Origin: Brenneria rubrifaciens
GTDB taxonomy: Bacteria > Pseudomonadota > Gammaproteobacteria > Enterobacterales > Enterobacteriaceae
DNA: 64,000 nt
Assembly: GCF_005484945.1 (NCBI RefSeq)
Contig: NZ_CP034035.1
Coordinates: 3,844,001-3,908,000 of the forward strand
Direction of reading: 5' to 3'
Part shown: positions 43,402-54,914 of the stretch, piece after piece
Layout of the letters: each line of letters opens with the position of its first letter
Numbering within the stretch: the stretch's first letter is position 1
Translations under genes and position numbers: made by a program
The notes under the pieces: generated by a model
Databases searched by the model: none
Seen by the model: only the letters and a program-made list of their open reading frames with translations
Told to the model about the DNA's origin: nothing

Positions 43402-44711
43402 TGGAGGTTATCAACGTCAATTACAAAAATAGCGAAGCAGGCGCCGTCAGCTTTAACACGGAAACCGGTACTGGCGCATTTGAATACAGCGCGTCATTTA
43501 TCCGGCAAGGGATTGAACTCTCTCCCCTTAAAATGCCGTTGGGCAAACGAATATATTCGTTCCCCGAGCTTGATTTTGAAACATTCAAAGGGTTGCCGGG
43601 ATTAATCGCCGACTCCTTGCCGGATGATTTCGGCAATGCCGTACTCAACGCCTGGGTAGCTAGCAGAGGTAAACAACCCGGCGACATTACGCCATTACAA
43701 CGATTGCAGTATACCGGCAAGCGAGGGATGGGCGCGCTGGAATACACGCCTGCCACCAGGCTGAGAAGCCTGAATGCCTCGCAACAGGTGGAGATTGCTT
43801 CCTTAGTCAGTATTGCTCAGGAAATTCTGGATAGCCGGGCAAACTTCTCAGTGGAATTAAATAAAACGGGTCAGGCCGATCGCGAAGCCATGATGACGCT
43901 GTTATCCGTCGGTATGAGCGCCGGCGGCGCACGCCCCAAAGCGGTCCTGGCCTTTAATGATGATTTTACTCAGGTCCGTTCCGGTCAGGTTGATGTTCCC
44001 AAAGGGTTCACGCATTACCTCATGAAATTTGATGGCGTAAGCGAACACAATAAAAATAAAGAAACATTCGGCGATCCGCTCGGCTATGGCGCGATGGAGT
44101 ACGTTTACCATCTGATGGCCAGAGCCTGCGGTATAGACATGATGCCCTGTAAGCTGCTGAACGAAGGCGATCGCCGCCATTTCATCACCCAGCGATTCGA
44201 CCGGGCAGGCAATCAAAAAATTCATGTGCAAACCCTGAATGGGATTGCTCATGTAAATTATAAGAAACCGGGTTCCTTTTCCTACGCGGAACTTTTTGGC
44301 GTAGCCAGACAACTCCGCCTTCCTGCCACCGCCGCAGAACAATTGTTTAAGCGCATGGTATTTAACATCGTCGCCAGAAATCATGACGACCATGCTAAAA
44401 ACTTTGCGTTTCTTTTGCAGGGAAACACATGGGCGCTGGCGCCGGCCTACGATATCGCTTACAGCTACAAACCCGAAAGCAATTGGGTCAATAGCCATTG
44501 GATGAGTCTTAATGGCAAACGCGATAACTTTTCCCGCGGAGATTTCTATTCACTTGAGAGGCTTAGCCCGCTCTTTACGCGGGAAAAGATCAACAGCATG
44601 ATTGATGACACCATCAACCATGTCTCGCAATGGCGAAAACTGGCGGCCACGGAGAATGTACCGGAGACATTGATAGCGGAAATTGAATCAAACCTCCGGT
44701 TATCGCTCTAA
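43401..44711 (+). CDS. hipA: HipA-like serine/threonine kinase toxin
   Basis: The 436-residue protein keeps the HipA landmarks: N-terminal subdomain 1, the phosphate-binding loop SVGMSAGGARPKAVLAF, KFDGVSEHNKN, the catalytic loop FNIVARNHDDHAKNFAFLL and APAYDIAYSY for metal binding. HipA kinases phosphorylate an aminoacyl-tRNA synthetase (GltX or TrpS in studied cases) and stop growth. ATG 43401 overlaps the antitoxin stop by one base; 43395 is an alternative. All key residues are present, so the module looks functional. Confidence 0.87.
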   Translation: MEVINVNYKNSEAGAVSFNTETGTGAFEYSASFIRQGIELSPLKMPLGKRIYSFPELDFETFKGLPGLIADSLPDDFGNAVLNAWVASRGKQPGDITPLQRLQYTGKRGMGALEYTPATRLRSLNASQQVEIASLVSIAQEILDSRANFSVELNKTGQADREAMMTLLSVGMSAGGARPKAVLAFNDDFTQVRSGQVDVPKGFTHYLMKFDGVSEHNKNKETFGDPLGYGAMEYVYHLMARACGIDMMPCKLLNEGDRRHFITQRFDRAGNQKIHVQTLNGIAHVNYKKPGSFSYAELFGVARQLRLPATAAEQLFKRMVFNIVARNHDDHAKNFAFLLQGNTWALAPAYDIAYSYKPESNWVNSHWMSLNGKRDNFSRGDFYSLERLSPLFTREKINSMIDDTINHVSQWRKLAATENVPETLIAEIESNLRLSL

Positions 44712-44816
44712 GCCCGCAACAAAGAAAGCGGCTAAGATCGTGGCGGCGGGGGTGATAACCGCCATCAAAAGTTTCCTAATGAGTGTTTTTTAGGGAAACC
44801 AAGACTCCAAAAATCA

Positions 44817-46169
44817 TTACCGCATAGTCACAAACTCTTCCGCTGCCGTTGGGTGAATGGCGACGGTATTATCAAAGTCTTTTTTGGTCGCGCCCATTTT
44901 TAGCGCCACCGCAAAACCTTGCAGCATTTCGTCCATCCCGAAACCGATGCCGTGAATGCCCACGATCTTTTCGTCGTTGCCCACGCAAACCAGCTTCATG
45001 CGGCACGGCTGGCGATGCCGGGTAACCGCGCTGTACATGGCTGCGAAAGCCGATGTATAGACTTTCACCCGATCGTCGCCGTACTGCTCACGCGCCTGCG
45101 GCTCGGTCAGCCCGACGGTGCCAATCGGCGGGTGGCTGAATACCACGGTCGGAATGTTGCTGTAATCCAGATGCTCATCCGGTTTGTTATTGAACAGACG
45201 CTCGGCCAAACGACGCCCCGCGGCGACGGCTACCGGCGTTAACTCCACCGCGCCGGTGTTATCCCCCACCGCATAAATACCCGGTACGCTGGTGTTCTGG
45301 AATTTATCGACCTGAATATAGCCTTTGTCATCCCGCTCAACCCCGGTCACGCTGAGATTCAGCTTATCCGTCGCCGGTTCACGGCCAATCGCCCAAATCA
45401 GACAGTCGACCGTGTGTGCCCGCCCATTTTCCAGTTGCAGCGTCAGACTGCCATCGGCATTTTTCACCACCGCTTTCGGCATGGATTCGGTATGCAGCGT
45501 CGGCCCTCCTGCGCTCATCACATCCACCAGCGTATCGACAATCAGCGGATCGAAGCTGCGCAACGGCGCGTGTTTACGCACAAACAGGTGCGTTTGCGAA
45601 CCCAGCGCGTTCAATACCCCGGCGATTTCGACGGCGATATAGCCCGCGCCGACCACCGCGGTGCGCTTCGGCAACGCATCCAGCGCAAAGAAGCCATCGG
45701 AATCGATGCCATACTCAACGCCCGGTATCTCCGGGTGCGCCGGTCGCCCGCCGGTCGCAATCAAAATATGGTCGGCGGTGATTCTTTCACCGTTCACATC
45801 CACAGTGTGCGCGTCGATAAAACGAGCAAAACCCTGAATGACATCAACCTTATTTTTACCCAGCACGTTTTCGTAGGACTGGTGGATACGGTCAATGTAA
45901 GCGCTACGGTTTTTCACCAGCGTTTCCCAGTTAAACTGATTAACCGTGGTATCGAATCCATAATCAGGCCCGTACTGATGGATCGCCTCGGCTATCTGCG
46001 CCGCATGCCACATCACTTTTTTCGGCACACAGCCAACGTTAACGCAGGTACCGCCCAGATATTTGGCTTCGATCAACGCACATTTTTGCCCATACATCGC
46101 CGCACGATTAATCGAAGCGATGCCGCCGCTGCCGCCGCCGATAGCAAGGTAGTCATAGTGTTTGGTCAT
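44817..46169 (-). CDS. gor: Glutathione reductase
   Basis: The 450-residue protein reduces glutathione disulfide with NADPH. FAD site [14 protein letters not shown], redox disulfide [18 protein letters not shown] site [18 protein letters not shown], and the C-terminal catalytic HPTAAEE are all present. The start [13 protein letters not shown] (46169) matches the E. coli protein; four further codons upstream are open. It lies next to rlmJ and prlC as in E. coli. Confidence 0.96.
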   Translation of the reverse strand: MTKHYDYLAIGGGSGGIASINRAAMYGQKCALIEAKYLGGTCVNVGCVPKKVMWHAAQIAEAIHQYGPDYGFDTTVNQFNWETLVKNRSAYIDRIHQSYENVLGKNKVDVIQGFARFIDAHTVDVNGERITADHILIATGGRPAHPEIPGVEYGIDSDGFFALDALPKRTAVVGAGYIAVEIAGVLNALGSQTHLFVRKHAPLRSFDPLIVDTLVDVMSAGGPTLHTESMPKAVVKNADGSLTLQLENGRAHTVDCLIWAIGREPATDKLNLSVTGVERDDKGYIQVDKFQNTSVPGIYAVGDNTGAVELTPVAVAAGRRLAERLFNNKPDEHLDYSNIPTVVFSHPPIGTVGLTEPQAREQYGDDRVKVYTSAFAAMYSAVTRHRQPCRMKLVCVGNDEKIVGIHGIGFGMDEMLQGFAVALKMGATKKDFDNTVAIHPTAAEEFVTMR

Positions 46170-46300
46170 CAGGGTATCCATGCTTAAGTGAGTAAATTTC
46201 GCCTAGAGTGTAGCGCCAGAACTCCGCGCCTCACAAAATTTATGCCGATGGTATCAATAGAGAAAACCGGCAAGGTTAGCGGTGAGGTGGCTAACGCGGC

Positions 46301-47143
46301 TTATTCCGGGACGATTTGCTCTACCCGCGTGTGGCCTGTTCCCCCCGGCACCAGCACGCTGTGCAGCCAGGGCAGTACGCTTTGCATTTGCCCCGCCAGT
46401 CTCCACGGCGGATTGATCACAATCATCCCGGAGGCGGTCATACCATGGCGATCGCTATCCGGCAGTATGGCCAGTTCAAGTTGCAGAATATTGCGGATCC
46501 CGGTGGCTTCCAGCTCTTTTAGCAAGCGTTTGATTTGCTGACGCAGCACCACCGGATACCACAGCGCAAACACGCCCGTGGCGAAACGTTTATGCCCTTC
46601 TTGAATGCCTTTCACCACCGCCTGATAGTCGGTTTTCAGTTCATAAGGCGGATCGATCAGCACAAAACCACGGCGGGAAAGCGGCGGCAATTGCGATTTC
46701 AACTGTTGGTAGCCATCTGCGCGCAGCACTTTGGAACGGGCGTCTTTCTGGAATTCATTGCGTAACAGCGGGAAATCGCTGGGGTGCAGTTCCGTCAGGT
46801 GAATTTTGTCCTGTTCGCGCAGCAACTGACGGGCGATCAGCGGCGAACCGGGATAATAACGCAGTTGTCCGTGGTGATTATAGGTCCGCACCGCCTGCAT
46901 ATAGGGTTCGAGTTCAGCCGGAATATCGTCGCGCTGCCAGATCCTGGCGATCCCCTCCAGAAACTCCCCTGTCCGCCCGGCATGTTCTCCGCTGAGCTGA
47001 TAACGCCCGGCTCCCGCGTGAGTGTCCAGATACAGCAAGGGTTTTTCTTTCTCTTTCAGTGCGGTGATGATCAGGCTCTGAACGGTGTGTTTCAGCACGT
47101 CGGCATGATTGCCGGCGTGGAAGCTGTGGCGGTAACTTAGCAT
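46301..47143 (-). CDS. rlmJ: 23S rRNA (adenine2030-N6)-methyltransferase
   Basis: The 280-residue protein begins MLSYRHSFHAGNHADVLKH, as in E. coli RlmJ (YhiR). It has YLDTHAGAGRY in the AdoMet site and the N6-adenine methylase motif LIDPPYE. The start at 47143 gives the family length; twelve upstream codons are unlikely. It is divergent from prlC. Confidence 0.95.
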   Translation of the reverse strand: MLSYRHSFHAGNHADVLKHTVQSLIITALKEKEKPLLYLDTHAGAGRYQLSGEHAGRTGEFLEGIARIWQRDDIPAELEPYMQAVRTYNHHGQLRYYPGSPLIARQLLREQDKIHLTELHPSDFPLLRNEFQKDARSKVLRADGYQQLKSQLPPLSRRGFVLIDPPYELKTDYQAVVKGIQEGHKRFATGVFALWYPVVLRQQIKRLLKELEATGIRNILQLELAILPDSDRHGMTASGMIVINPPWRLAGQMQSVLPWLHSVLVPGGTGHTRVEQIVPE

Positions 47144-47462
47144 AGTGATTATTGCTTTCCGATGGCTTGATATTAACAAGGTAAATCAGTTGATTATGAT
47201 GATTTAACCTGGATGCTGCTCCCGCTGCGCGCACGCCGTGTCATTGAGGCGCGGCCAGACAGGACAAAGATGGTATGACAACAGTATAAACCGCCTGACA
47301 CCGAAAATGCCGCAACAATCCCACGCGATCCCGTTCCATCCGCCGTTTCAACCATTGATTTTCGCTTTACTTGACCTCATCTTAGTGATTAATCCGCAAG
47401 TTACATCCGCCTTGTCGGTCAAGAACGGCATCAAAACAACCTACAATCATCAGGACTGCGCC
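47144..47462. promoter_or_regulatory. Divergent promoter region rlmJ / prlC
   Basis: The prlC frame is open through this region, but the conserved N-terminus begins at 47463. The 319 bp should hold both promoters. I cannot assign boxes with confidence; TTGACC at about 47369 is a possible -35 for prlC. Confidence 0.3.
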
Positions 47463-49505
47463 ATGACGAACCCATTATTGACCCCATTCACGCTGCCCCC
47501 CTTTTCCAGCATGAAAATCGAAGATATCGTTCCGGCGGTAAAAACCGCGCTGGAGGAGTGCCGTCAGACGGTAGAACGCGTTGTAGCCCAGTCAGGTGCG
47601 TTCACCTGGGATAACCTTTGCCAACCGCTGGCAGACAGCAACGATCGCCTTAGCCGGGTTTTTTCGCCGGTCAGCCATTTGAACTCGGTTAAAAATAGCG
47701 CGGAATTACGCACCGCTTACGAGCAGTGCCTGCCGCTACTGTCCGAACACAGCACCTGGATGGGCCAGCACGCCGGACTTTATCAGGCCTATCGCAGCCT
47801 GCGGGACGGCGAGCATTACCACGCGCTGAGCGTCGCACAAAAGAAATCCGTCGACAACGCGCTGCGCGATTTTGAGTTGTCCGGTATCGGTCTGCCGCCG
47901 GAAAAGCAAAAGCGCTATGGTGAAATCGCCGCCCGTCTGTCAGAGCTGGGGTCGCAGTACAGCAATAACGTGCTGGACGCCACCATGGGCTGGAGCAAAC
48001 TGGTCACGGATATCACCGAGCTGGATGGTATGCCGGAAAGCGCTTTGGCGGCCGCCAAAGCGCTGGCGGAATCAAAAGAACAGGAAGGCTGGCTGCTGAC
48101 GCTGGATATCCCCAGCTACCTGCCGGTCATGACCTATTGTTCCAATCAGGCGCTGCGTGAGGAAATGTATCGCGCCTATGCGACCCGCGCCTCCGATCAG
48201 GGGCCGCACGCCGGGAAATGGGATAACAGCGCAATCATGGCGGAAAAACTGGCGCTGCGCCACGAGCTGGCGCAACTGCTCGGTTTTGACAGCTATGCGC
48301 ACCAGTCGCTGGCCACAAAAATGGCGGAAACCCCGCAGCAGGTTATCGACTTCCTGACCGATCTGGCAAAACGCGCGCGTCCTCAGGGCGAGGAGGAACT
48401 GGCGCAGTTACGCGCCTTCGCAAAAGCAAACTTCGGTGTGGATGAATTACAGGCGTGGGATATCACCTATTACAGCGAACAGCAAAAACAGCACCTGTAC
48501 GCCATCAGTGACGAGCAACTCCGCCCATACTTCCCGGAGCACCGTGTGGTGGCGGGTCTGTTTGAAGTGGTGAAGCGCATTTACGGCATTACGGCCAAAG
48601 AGCGCAAAGACGTGGATGTGTGGCACCCGGATGTTCGGTTCTTCGATCTGTTTGATGAAAGCGGCGAACTGCGCGGCAGCTTCTATCTCGATCTCTATGC
48701 CCGCGAACATAAACGCGGCGGCGCCTGGATGGGGGACTGCGTAGGCCGCCTGCGTAAAGGCAATGGCGAACTGCAAAAGCCGGTCGCCTACCTGATCTGC
48801 AACTTTAACCGTCCGGTCAACGGCAAACCGGCGCTGTTCACCCACAACGAAGTCACCACGCTGTTTCATGAATTCGGTCACGGGCTGCACCACATGCTCA
48901 CTCAGATCGATACCGCCGGGGTAGCGGGTATCGACGGCGTGCCGTGGGATGCCGTCGAACTGCCAAGCCAGTTCATGGAAAACTGGTGCTGGGAGCCGCA
49001 AGCGCTGGCCTTTATCTCCGGTCATTACGAAACAGGCGAGCCACTGCCGCAAGCGCTGCTGGAGAAAATGCTGGCGGCGAAAAACTATCAGGCAGCGCTG
49101 TTCATTCTGCGTCAATTAGAGTTCGGCCTGTTTGATTTCCGTCTGCATGCTGAGTTTGATCCCGCCAAAGGCGCACAGATCCTGCCAACGCTGGCTGAAA
49201 TCAAAGCGCAGGTCGCCGTGGTGCCAAGTCCAGCCTGGGGCCGTTTCCCGCACGCGTTCAGCCATATTTTCGCGGGCGGTTACGCCGCAGGCTACTACAG
49301 TTATCTGTGGGCCGACGTGTTGGCGGCCGATGCCTATTCCCGTTTTAAAGAAGAAGGCATTTTCAATCGCGAAACCGGTCAGTCGTTCCTGGATAACATC
49401 CTGTCCCGCGGCGGTTCCGAAGCGCCGATGGAACTCTTCAAACGCTTCCGGGGCCGTGAACCCGAACTGGATGCCATGCTGCATCATTATGGCATTAAAG
49501 GATGA
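47463..49505 (+). CDS. prlC: Oligopeptidase A (M3 zinc metallopeptidase)
   Basis: The 680-residue cytoplasmic peptidase degrades signal-peptide fragments and other short peptides. It begins [15 protein letters not shown] and carries the zinc site [12 protein letters not shown] (about residues 470-480), with the third ligand glutamate in ENWCWEP. Length and sequence follow E. coli PrlC. It overlaps rsmJ by four bases. Confidence 0.96.
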   Translation: MTNPLLTPFTLPPFSSMKIEDIVPAVKTALEECRQTVERVVAQSGAFTWDNLCQPLADSNDRLSRVFSPVSHLNSVKNSAELRTAYEQCLPLLSEHSTWMGQHAGLYQAYRSLRDGEHYHALSVAQKKSVDNALRDFELSGIGLPPEKQKRYGEIAARLSELGSQYSNNVLDATMGWSKLVTDITELDGMPESALAAAKALAESKEQEGWLLTLDIPSYLPVMTYCSNQALREEMYRAYATRASDQGPHAGKWDNSAIMAEKLALRHELAQLLGFDSYAHQSLATKMAETPQQVIDFLTDLAKRARPQGEEELAQLRAFAKANFGVDELQAWDITYYSEQQKQHLYAISDEQLRPYFPEHRVVAGLFEVVKRIYGITAKERKDVDVWHPDVRFFDLFDESGELRGSFYLDLYAREHKRGGAWMGDCVGRLRKGNGELQKPVAYLICNFNRPVNGKPALFTHNEVTTLFHEFGHGLHHMLTQIDTAGVAGIDGVPWDAVELPSQFMENWCWEPQALAFISGHYETGEPLPQALLEKMLAAKNYQAALFILRQLEFGLFDFRLHAEFDPAKGAQILPTLAEIKAQVAVVPSPAWGRFPHAFSHIFAGGYAAGYYSYLWADVLAADAYSRFKEEGIFNRETGQSFLDNILSRGGSEAPMELFKRFRGREPELDAMLHHYGIKG

Positions 49506-50269
49506 ATATTTGCCTGAGGGCAGAAGACGGCGCTGACGCTGGCGCCTTGTCCCTGCTGGCCGGGCGTTGGGGATTGGTTTCCGATCCCTGCGCCGCCGTA
49601 ACGCTGGTGCTGACGCCGCAGCGGTTGGAACTGCGTAAGCAGGATGAACCCAGGCTCGGCGCCATCTACGTCGATTTCGTTGCCGGACCGATGGCGCACC
49701 GGCGTCGTTTCGGCGGCGGACGCGGCGAGGCCGTCGCCAAAGCGGTGGGCATCAAAAAGGATTATCTGCCCGATGTGGTGGACGCCACCGCGGGATTAGG
49801 GCGTGATGCTTTTGTGCTGGCGTCGCTTGGCTGCCACGTCCGGATGCTGGAGCGTCACCCCGTCGTGGCGGCGCTGCTGGATGATGGATTGCAACGCGGC
49901 TATCAGGATACGGAAATCGGCCCGTGGCTGCGAGAGCGTCTCACGCTGCTGCACGCCTCAAGTCTGACGGCGCTCCGGGATATTGCGCCCGCGCCCGATG
50001 TGGTCTATCTCGACCCGATGTTTCCCCATCGGCGAAAAAGCGCGCTGGTGAAAAAAGAGATGCGGGTTTTTCAGTCACTGGTGGGCGCCGACGATGATGC
50101 CGATGCTTTACTGGCGCCGGCGAGAACGCTGGCAAAGAAACGCGTGGTAGTGAAACGGCCGGATTACGCCCCGCCGCTGGCGGGCGTACCGGCACAATCC
50201 ATGCTCGAAACTAAAAGCCACCGCTTTGATTTTTATCTGCCGCTGTCGCGAGATGGGTTACCCCTATGA
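49502..50269 (+). CDS. rsmJ: 16S rRNA (guanine1516-N2)-methyltransferase
   Basis: The 255-residue protein has [19 protein letters not shown], the AdoMet motif [19 protein letters not shown] and the catalytic [10 protein letters not shown]. This is RsmJ (YhiQ), which modifies G1516 of 16S rRNA. ATGA overlap with prlC shows coupled translation, the same pair as in E. coli. Confidence 0.95.
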   Translation: MNICLRAEDGADAGALSLLAGRWGLVSDPCAAVTLVLTPQRLELRKQDEPRLGAIYVDFVAGPMAHRRRFGGGRGEAVAKAVGIKKDYLPDVVDATAGLGRDAFVLASLGCHVRMLERHPVVAALLDDGLQRGYQDTEIGPWLRERLTLLHASSLTALRDIAPAPDVVYLDPMFPHRRKSALVKKEMRVFQSLVGADDDADALLAPARTLAKKRVVVKRPDYAPPLAGVPAQSMLETKSHRFDFYLPLSRDGLPL

Positions 50270-50294
50270 CAATGATGACAAAATCAGGTGCTTT

Positions 50295-50732
50295 CTAGTC
50301 CTCCTCCTCGTCGCGTAGCGGAACGATCAGCATATCGATGTGAATGGTGTTAATCAGCTGACGCGCGGACGACATCAGTTTGCTCCAGAAATCCTGATGG
50401 TGACCACAGAGAACCAAATCAACATCGTATTTTTTGATCGCATCCACCAGTACCTGCCCCAAATCGCCGCTGCCGCTTAGCGTCTCGGCAATAGGATACC
50501 CCGCATTCTGAGACAGCTCGGTCAACGCATTCTGGGTTTCTTCGGAAATTCGTTGCTGCATATCGCCCAAATTGACATCAATCAGCCCGGTATAAAGATC
50601 GGAGTAATTCACATCGACATGAATTAAAGAAACCTTTGCGTTATACGGTTTTGCCATTGAAACCGCTTTCTCCACTAACACTTTACTTTCTGGAGAAAGA
50701 TCAACAGCAATAAGGATATGTTTGTAAGCCAT
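50295..50732 (-). CDS. uspA: Universal stress protein A
   Basis: The 145-residue cytoplasmic protein begins [20 protein letters not shown] and includes [20 protein letters not shown] and [20 protein letters not shown], as in E. coli UspA. It is induced on growth arrest in studied enterobacteria. It is transcribed away from uspB, as in E. coli. Confidence 0.95.
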   Translation of the reverse strand: MAYKHILIAVDLSPESKVLVEKAVSMAKPYNAKVSLIHVDVNYSDLYTGLIDVNLGDMQQRISEETQNALTELSQNAGYPIAETLSGSGDLGQVLVDAIKKYDVDLVLCGHHQDFWSKLMSSARQLINTIHIDMLIVPLRDEEED

Positions 50733-51266
50733 AATAAGACTCCTTCCGTAAAGACTAATTAATGGTTAGTAGATATTTCTTCTGCCAATTTGATGCTTAT
50801 CAGCTGATTAAAAGGATAACATCGGGCCGTCTTACCGGTATGTTTAGCAGATCACAACGCCGCATTTTAGCGAACTTCAGATGGCGCAGAGTGAGCAGCA
50901 ACACCTTAAAACCTCTTAATATTCCTTATAAGTGTAGTAGAAATCGCTTATTTTTATCATTAAATCGTACAGGTTCTCCTTTCAAAAAGGGTATTACGCC
51001 AGAGAAAATCGCCAGATAGCGCGATTGTGCCTGCGGGTATAGCAAAAAAAGGCGTTCCTCTTCTACAATGTCCAGGAAGACGGCAAATTGATTCCGCCAT
51101 CTTCGACAGGTGAAAAATGGCAATGAGGCTAGCCGTCAGAGCCGTCGGCTAACCAGGGACACAATAAAATCGCGTGAAAACGTGTGGCATAAGTATTCGC
51201 AGATGCAGTGCCGGCAGACAGGCAAAGCGATGGCATCTGACGAATGACACCTACCGGGAGGGAAGC
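50733..51266. promoter_or_regulatory. Divergent promoter region uspA / uspB
   Basis: A 534-bp stretch without a supported gene. Short frames at 50762 and 50926 lack start signals and family resemblance. It should hold the uspA promoter near 50760 and the uspB promoter near 51200; GGGAGGGAAGC before uspB is its ribosome binding site. Confidence 0.4.
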
Positions 51267-51602
51267 ATGATCAGTACATTTGCGCTTTTCTGGGCTTTAT
51301 GTGTTGTCTGTATCATCAATATGGCGCGATATTATTCTTCACTACGCGTACTGCTGCTGGTGCTGCGTGACTGCGACCCGCTGCTTTACCAATACGTCGA
51401 TGGGGGTGGTTTTTTCACATCACACGGACAGCCAAGCAAGCAAATCAGGCTGGTACGCTATATCTACGCTCAACGTTATCTTGAACATCACGATCCTGAA
51501 TTCATACGCCGCTGTGAAAGGGTTCGGGGACAGTTCCTGCTGACGACGGCGCTATGTGGATTGGTGGTTATCAGTTTAATCGCGATGCTGATTTGGTACT
51601 GA
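51267..51602 (+). CDS. uspB: Universal stress protein B
   Basis: The 111-residue protein has two membrane helices, at each end, and the conserved centre [20 protein letters not shown]. The start [16 protein letters not shown] at 51267 follows GGGAGG and gives exactly the E. coli length. In E. coli it is a sigma-S dependent inner-membrane protein linked to ethanol resistance. Confidence 0.94.
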   Translation: MISTFALFWALCVVCIINMARYYSSLRVLLLVLRDCDPLLYQYVDGGGFFTSHGQPSKQIRLVRYIYAQRYLEHHDPEFIRRCERVRGQFLLTTALCGLVVISLIAMLIWY

Positions 51603-51676
51603 AACCTGATTTGTTAATTAAATCTATTTGGTAATAAAGCCAATTTGGTCATGAAACAATGAATTGTTCAACGCGC

Positions 51677-51709
51677 AAAAAGGCGATCCCTTACCGAATC
51701 GCCTTTTTT
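51677..51709. terminator. Bidirectional terminator between uspB and pit
   Basis: AAAAAGGCGAT pairs with ATCGCCTTTTT around a 10-nt loop, with T-runs in both directions. It serves the convergent uspB and pit genes. Confidence 0.9.
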
Positions 51710-51731
51710 ATGCGTGACGCTTTTTTGGGCG

Positions 51732-53237
51732 CTAGATCAACTTTAACGCCAGCCAATACAACGTGCCGGACAGCATTAGCGAGACGGGCAACGTCAGCAC
51801 CCAGGCCAACAGAATGTTTTTCACCGTTTTACTCTGAACCCCGCCGCCGTCGACAATCATGGTTCCGGCAACCGCCGATGACAAGACGTGAGTGGTCGAC
51901 ACCGGCATCCCGGTGTAGCTCGCCACACCAATCGACAGCGCCGCGGTAACCTGTGCGGAAACGCCCTGCGCATAAGTCATGCCGTTCTTGCCAATCTTCT
52001 CGCCAATCGTGGTGGCGACACGTTTCCAACCCACCATCGTACCGAGCGAAAGCGCCAGAGCTACCGCAATGATGATCCAAATCGGCGCGTATTCAATAGT
52101 TTGCAACAGATCTTTACGCAGATTGCTCAGATAGCGTTTATCCTCCGCCGGGGTTTCCGACAACGCGATAATCCGATCCAGGGAATCGGAAATGCACATC
52201 AGCAGACGACGCACCTGGCTACGGTCTTCCGCATCGAGTTGATCGTAACTTTTCAGGTTGTTTAACAGTGCCAGGGCATGATCAATCGCAAGCATGACGC
52301 GTGCGCCATCGCAATGAAATTCAGTTTGTCTGTTGGCGGAAATGGTCTTTTCCGGCGCAGGGATCAGCGGTGGCGAGAGGTCAATAACCTGCTTCAGGGC
52401 GGCGCCATGCTGCTGAGAATATTCCTGAAGATTCACTACCGCGTCACGAGTACGGCTGATGTCGTAGCCGGACGCACTCATATTGACGATAAATCCGGCC
52501 GGCGCCACCCCGATCAGCACCAGCATAATCAGGCCAATACCCTTCTGACCGTCATTCGCACCGTGGGAAAAACTGACCCCGATGGCGGACAGAATCAGCG
52601 CGGTGCGGGTCCAGAAAGGTGGCTTGCGCTTACCGTCCTGTTTCTCACGATCCACAGGCGTCAGGTGAACGCGTTTACGTTTTTTGCTGTTGTTCCAGAA
52701 ACGGCGCAATAAAAAGACCATCAGCCCTGCGATAATCAGGCCCGCAATCGGTGACAGGATGAGTGACAGGAAAATAGTGATCATTTTAGGCAGATTGAGG
52801 GCATCTACCACCGACGTATCCGTCAATAGCGCGTTAGTTAAACCGATACCGATGATGGCGCCGATCAAGGTATGTGAACTGGAAGCCGGAATACCCAAAT
52901 ACCAGGTTCCGAGATTCCAGATTATCGCCGCCAGCAGCATGGAAAACACCATCGCCAAACCATGGGCGGAACTGACATTCAGTAATAAATCGGTCGGCAG
53001 CAGGTGGACAATCGCGTAAGCAACGCTCAAACCGCCCAGCAGCACCCCTAAAAAATTAAAGAGACCCGCCATGACAACGGCGAACTGCGCTCGCATGGCG
53101 CGGGTGTAGATAACGGTAGCGACGGCATTTGCTGTATCGTGGAAGCCGTTGATAGCTTCATAAAACAGTACAAACAGCAAAGCCAGAATCAACATCAGGC
53201 CGGTGTAATAATCCAGTCCGGCAAATAAATGCAGCAT
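51732..53237 (-). CDS. pitA: Low-affinity inorganic phosphate transporter
   Basis: The protein of about 501 residues carries the two PiT signature halves, [23 protein letters not shown] near the N-terminus and [20 protein letters not shown] in the middle, plus [19 protein letters not shown]. It imports phosphate (and metal phosphate) using the proton gradient. The start [13 protein letters not shown] follows E. coli PitA; ATG 53261, eight codons upstream, is also open, and neither has a clear ribosome binding site. Confidence 0.93.
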   Translation of the reverse strand: MLHLFAGLDYYTGLMLILALLFVLFYEAINGFHDTANAVATVIYTRAMRAQFAVVMAGLFNFLGVLLGGLSVAYAIVHLLPTDLLLNVSSAHGLAMVFSMLLAAIIWNLGTWYLGIPASSSHTLIGAIIGIGLTNALLTDTSVVDALNLPKMITIFLSLILSPIAGLIIAGLMVFLLRRFWNNSKKRKRVHLTPVDREKQDGKRKPPFWTRTALILSAIGVSFSHGANDGQKGIGLIMLVLIGVAPAGFIVNMSASGYDISRTRDAVVNLQEYSQQHGAALKQVIDLSPPLIPAPEKTISANRQTEFHCDGARVMLAIDHALALLNNLKSYDQLDAEDRSQVRRLLMCISDSLDRIIALSETPAEDKRYLSNLRKDLLQTIEYAPIWIIIAVALALSLGTMVGWKRVATTIGEKIGKNGMTYAQGVSAQVTAALSIGVASYTGMPVSTTHVLSSAVAGTMIVDGGGVQSKTVKNILLAWVLTLPVSLMLSGTLYWLALKLI

Positions 53238-53506
53238 AAGCGTTAGGCCATTATTGGTCATGAACGCGGCGCATTATCTGCGACAAGCAGGGTGGGGAAA
53301 AGGGAAATATGAATTTTTTTTTGACACCGCATATAGTGATTTATAATGGAAAAAACATTTAATTAATAAAAATCAACTCATTGCATTTTTTTTCTCAAAC
53401 ACGCAAATTGTTACGCTGGCATCCTGCAAAGTCGGGCACGACAATGTTCCGCCCTGGCGACCTGCCAGCAAAACGGGTATATCACGCCCTAACCGGAGAA
53501 AGCATC

Positions 53507-54709
53507 GTGGAACAGTTTGACGTTGTCATTATTGGCGCAGGCGCGGCGGGATTGTTCTGCGCGGCGCAGGCGGGACGGCGAGGGCTGCGCGTGCTGCTGC
53601 TCGACAAGGGTAAAAAGGCCGGTCGCAAAATATTGATGTCCGGTGGAGGCCGCTGCAACTTTACCAATCTAAATACCGAGCCCGCAGCCTATTTGTCGCA
53701 AAACCCGCATTTCTGCAAATCTGCGCTGGCGCGATACACCCAATGGGACTTCATCAGTCTGGTGAACCGCTACCAAATCGCCTACCACGAAAAAACCCTC
53801 GGTCAGCTCTTTTGTGATGATTCCGCCCAGCAGATCGTCGATATGCTGACGACTGAATGCGAGGAGGCCAGCGTGACCATACGGCTGCGCAGCGAAGTGA
53901 TCTCAGTGGAGAAAGTGGACAAGACCTTCATTTTGCAATTGGACGGCGGCGTCACACTGCATTGCGTCTCATTGGTGATTGCCAGCGGCGGTCTGTCCAT
54001 GCCGGGGCTGGGCGCGACGCCATTCGGCTACCAGTTGGCGCAGAAATTCGGGCTGAACGTTTTGCCGACCCGTGCCGCGCTGGTGCCATTTACGCTGCAT
54101 AAACCCTTGCTGGAACATTTGCAGACATTATCAGGCATCTCTTTGCCCGCCCAGATCGCCGCGGAAATTGGCGTCGCCTTCCGGGAAAACATTCTGTTTA
54201 CGCATCGCGGTCTCTCCGGCCCGGCGGTATTACAATTATCCAGCTATTGGCAACCCGGTGAGTTCGTCACCCTTAATTTACTGCCTAATCACAATTTATC
54301 CGCGTTGATCAATGATGAACGTCTGTCCCACCCCAATCAAAGCCTGAAGAACACGTTGGCTCAGTGGCTCCCCAAACGTCTGGTGGAATGCCTGCAAACG
54401 CTGGGGCAGTTGCCGGATATCACGCTGAAACAGTTGACCCCTACCCAGCAACAGCAAATTGAAACCAACATCCAGCAGTGGCGGATACAGCCCAACGGTA
54501 CGGAGGGCTATCGCACGGCCGAAGTCACGCAGGGCGGGGTAGATACCCGAGAGCTCTCCTCCAAAACGATGGAAGCCAACAAGGTGCCGGGGCTCTATTT
54601 CATTGGCGAGGTGGTTGACGTCACCGGCTGGCTCGGCGGCTACAATTTTCAATGGGCGTGGAGTTCAGCTTGGGCCTGCGCGCAGGCGCTGCCCGAATCG
54701 CGCAACTGA
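53507..54709 (+). CDS. yhiN: FAD-dependent flavoprotein, YhiN/HI0933 family
   Basis: The 400-residue protein starts at GTG 53507, with GGAG ten bases upstream (E. coli YhiN begins with the same MExFD). It has dinucleotide site VVIIGAGAAGLFCAAQAG, the family motif GRKILMSGGGRCNFTN, and the C-terminal GLYFIGEVVDVTGWLGGYNF. The function is unknown; members are flavoproteins next to pit in enterobacteria. Confidence 0.92.
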   Translation: MEQFDVVIIGAGAAGLFCAAQAGRRGLRVLLLDKGKKAGRKILMSGGGRCNFTNLNTEPAAYLSQNPHFCKSALARYTQWDFISLVNRYQIAYHEKTLGQLFCDDSAQQIVDMLTTECEEASVTIRLRSEVISVEKVDKTFILQLDGGVTLHCVSLVIASGGLSMPGLGATPFGYQLAQKFGLNVLPTRAALVPFTLHKPLLEHLQTLSGISLPAQIAAEIGVAFRENILFTHRGLSGPAVLQLSSYWQPGEFVTLNLLPNHNLSALINDERLSHPNQSLKNTLAQWLPKRLVECLQTLGQLPDITLKQLTPTQQQQIETNIQQWRIQPNGTEGYRTAEVTQGGVDTRELSSKTMEANKVPGLYFIGEVVDVTGWLGGYNFQWAWSSAWACAQALPESRN

Positions 54710-54914
54710 AGGAAAAGGCTATTTATTAAGCAGGTCTGACCCTCTATGCGGAAAAAAAGGCCATTTAGAGAAAAGTTTAGAGAAAATAGCATTGAATTCA
54801 GATCGCTGACACATTAAGAATACGTAATATTTTTTATCGCATCGATGAGCTTACTACCACAAACGACTCACGTATCCTGCTAAAGACATGGAGCCGCCTA
54901 ATAAGGAGATGCGG

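Noticed and set aside
47238..47462. Upstream extension of prlC
   Set aside because: The frame is open, but the conserved N-terminus MTNPLLTPF begins at 47463 and the extension has no family counterpart.
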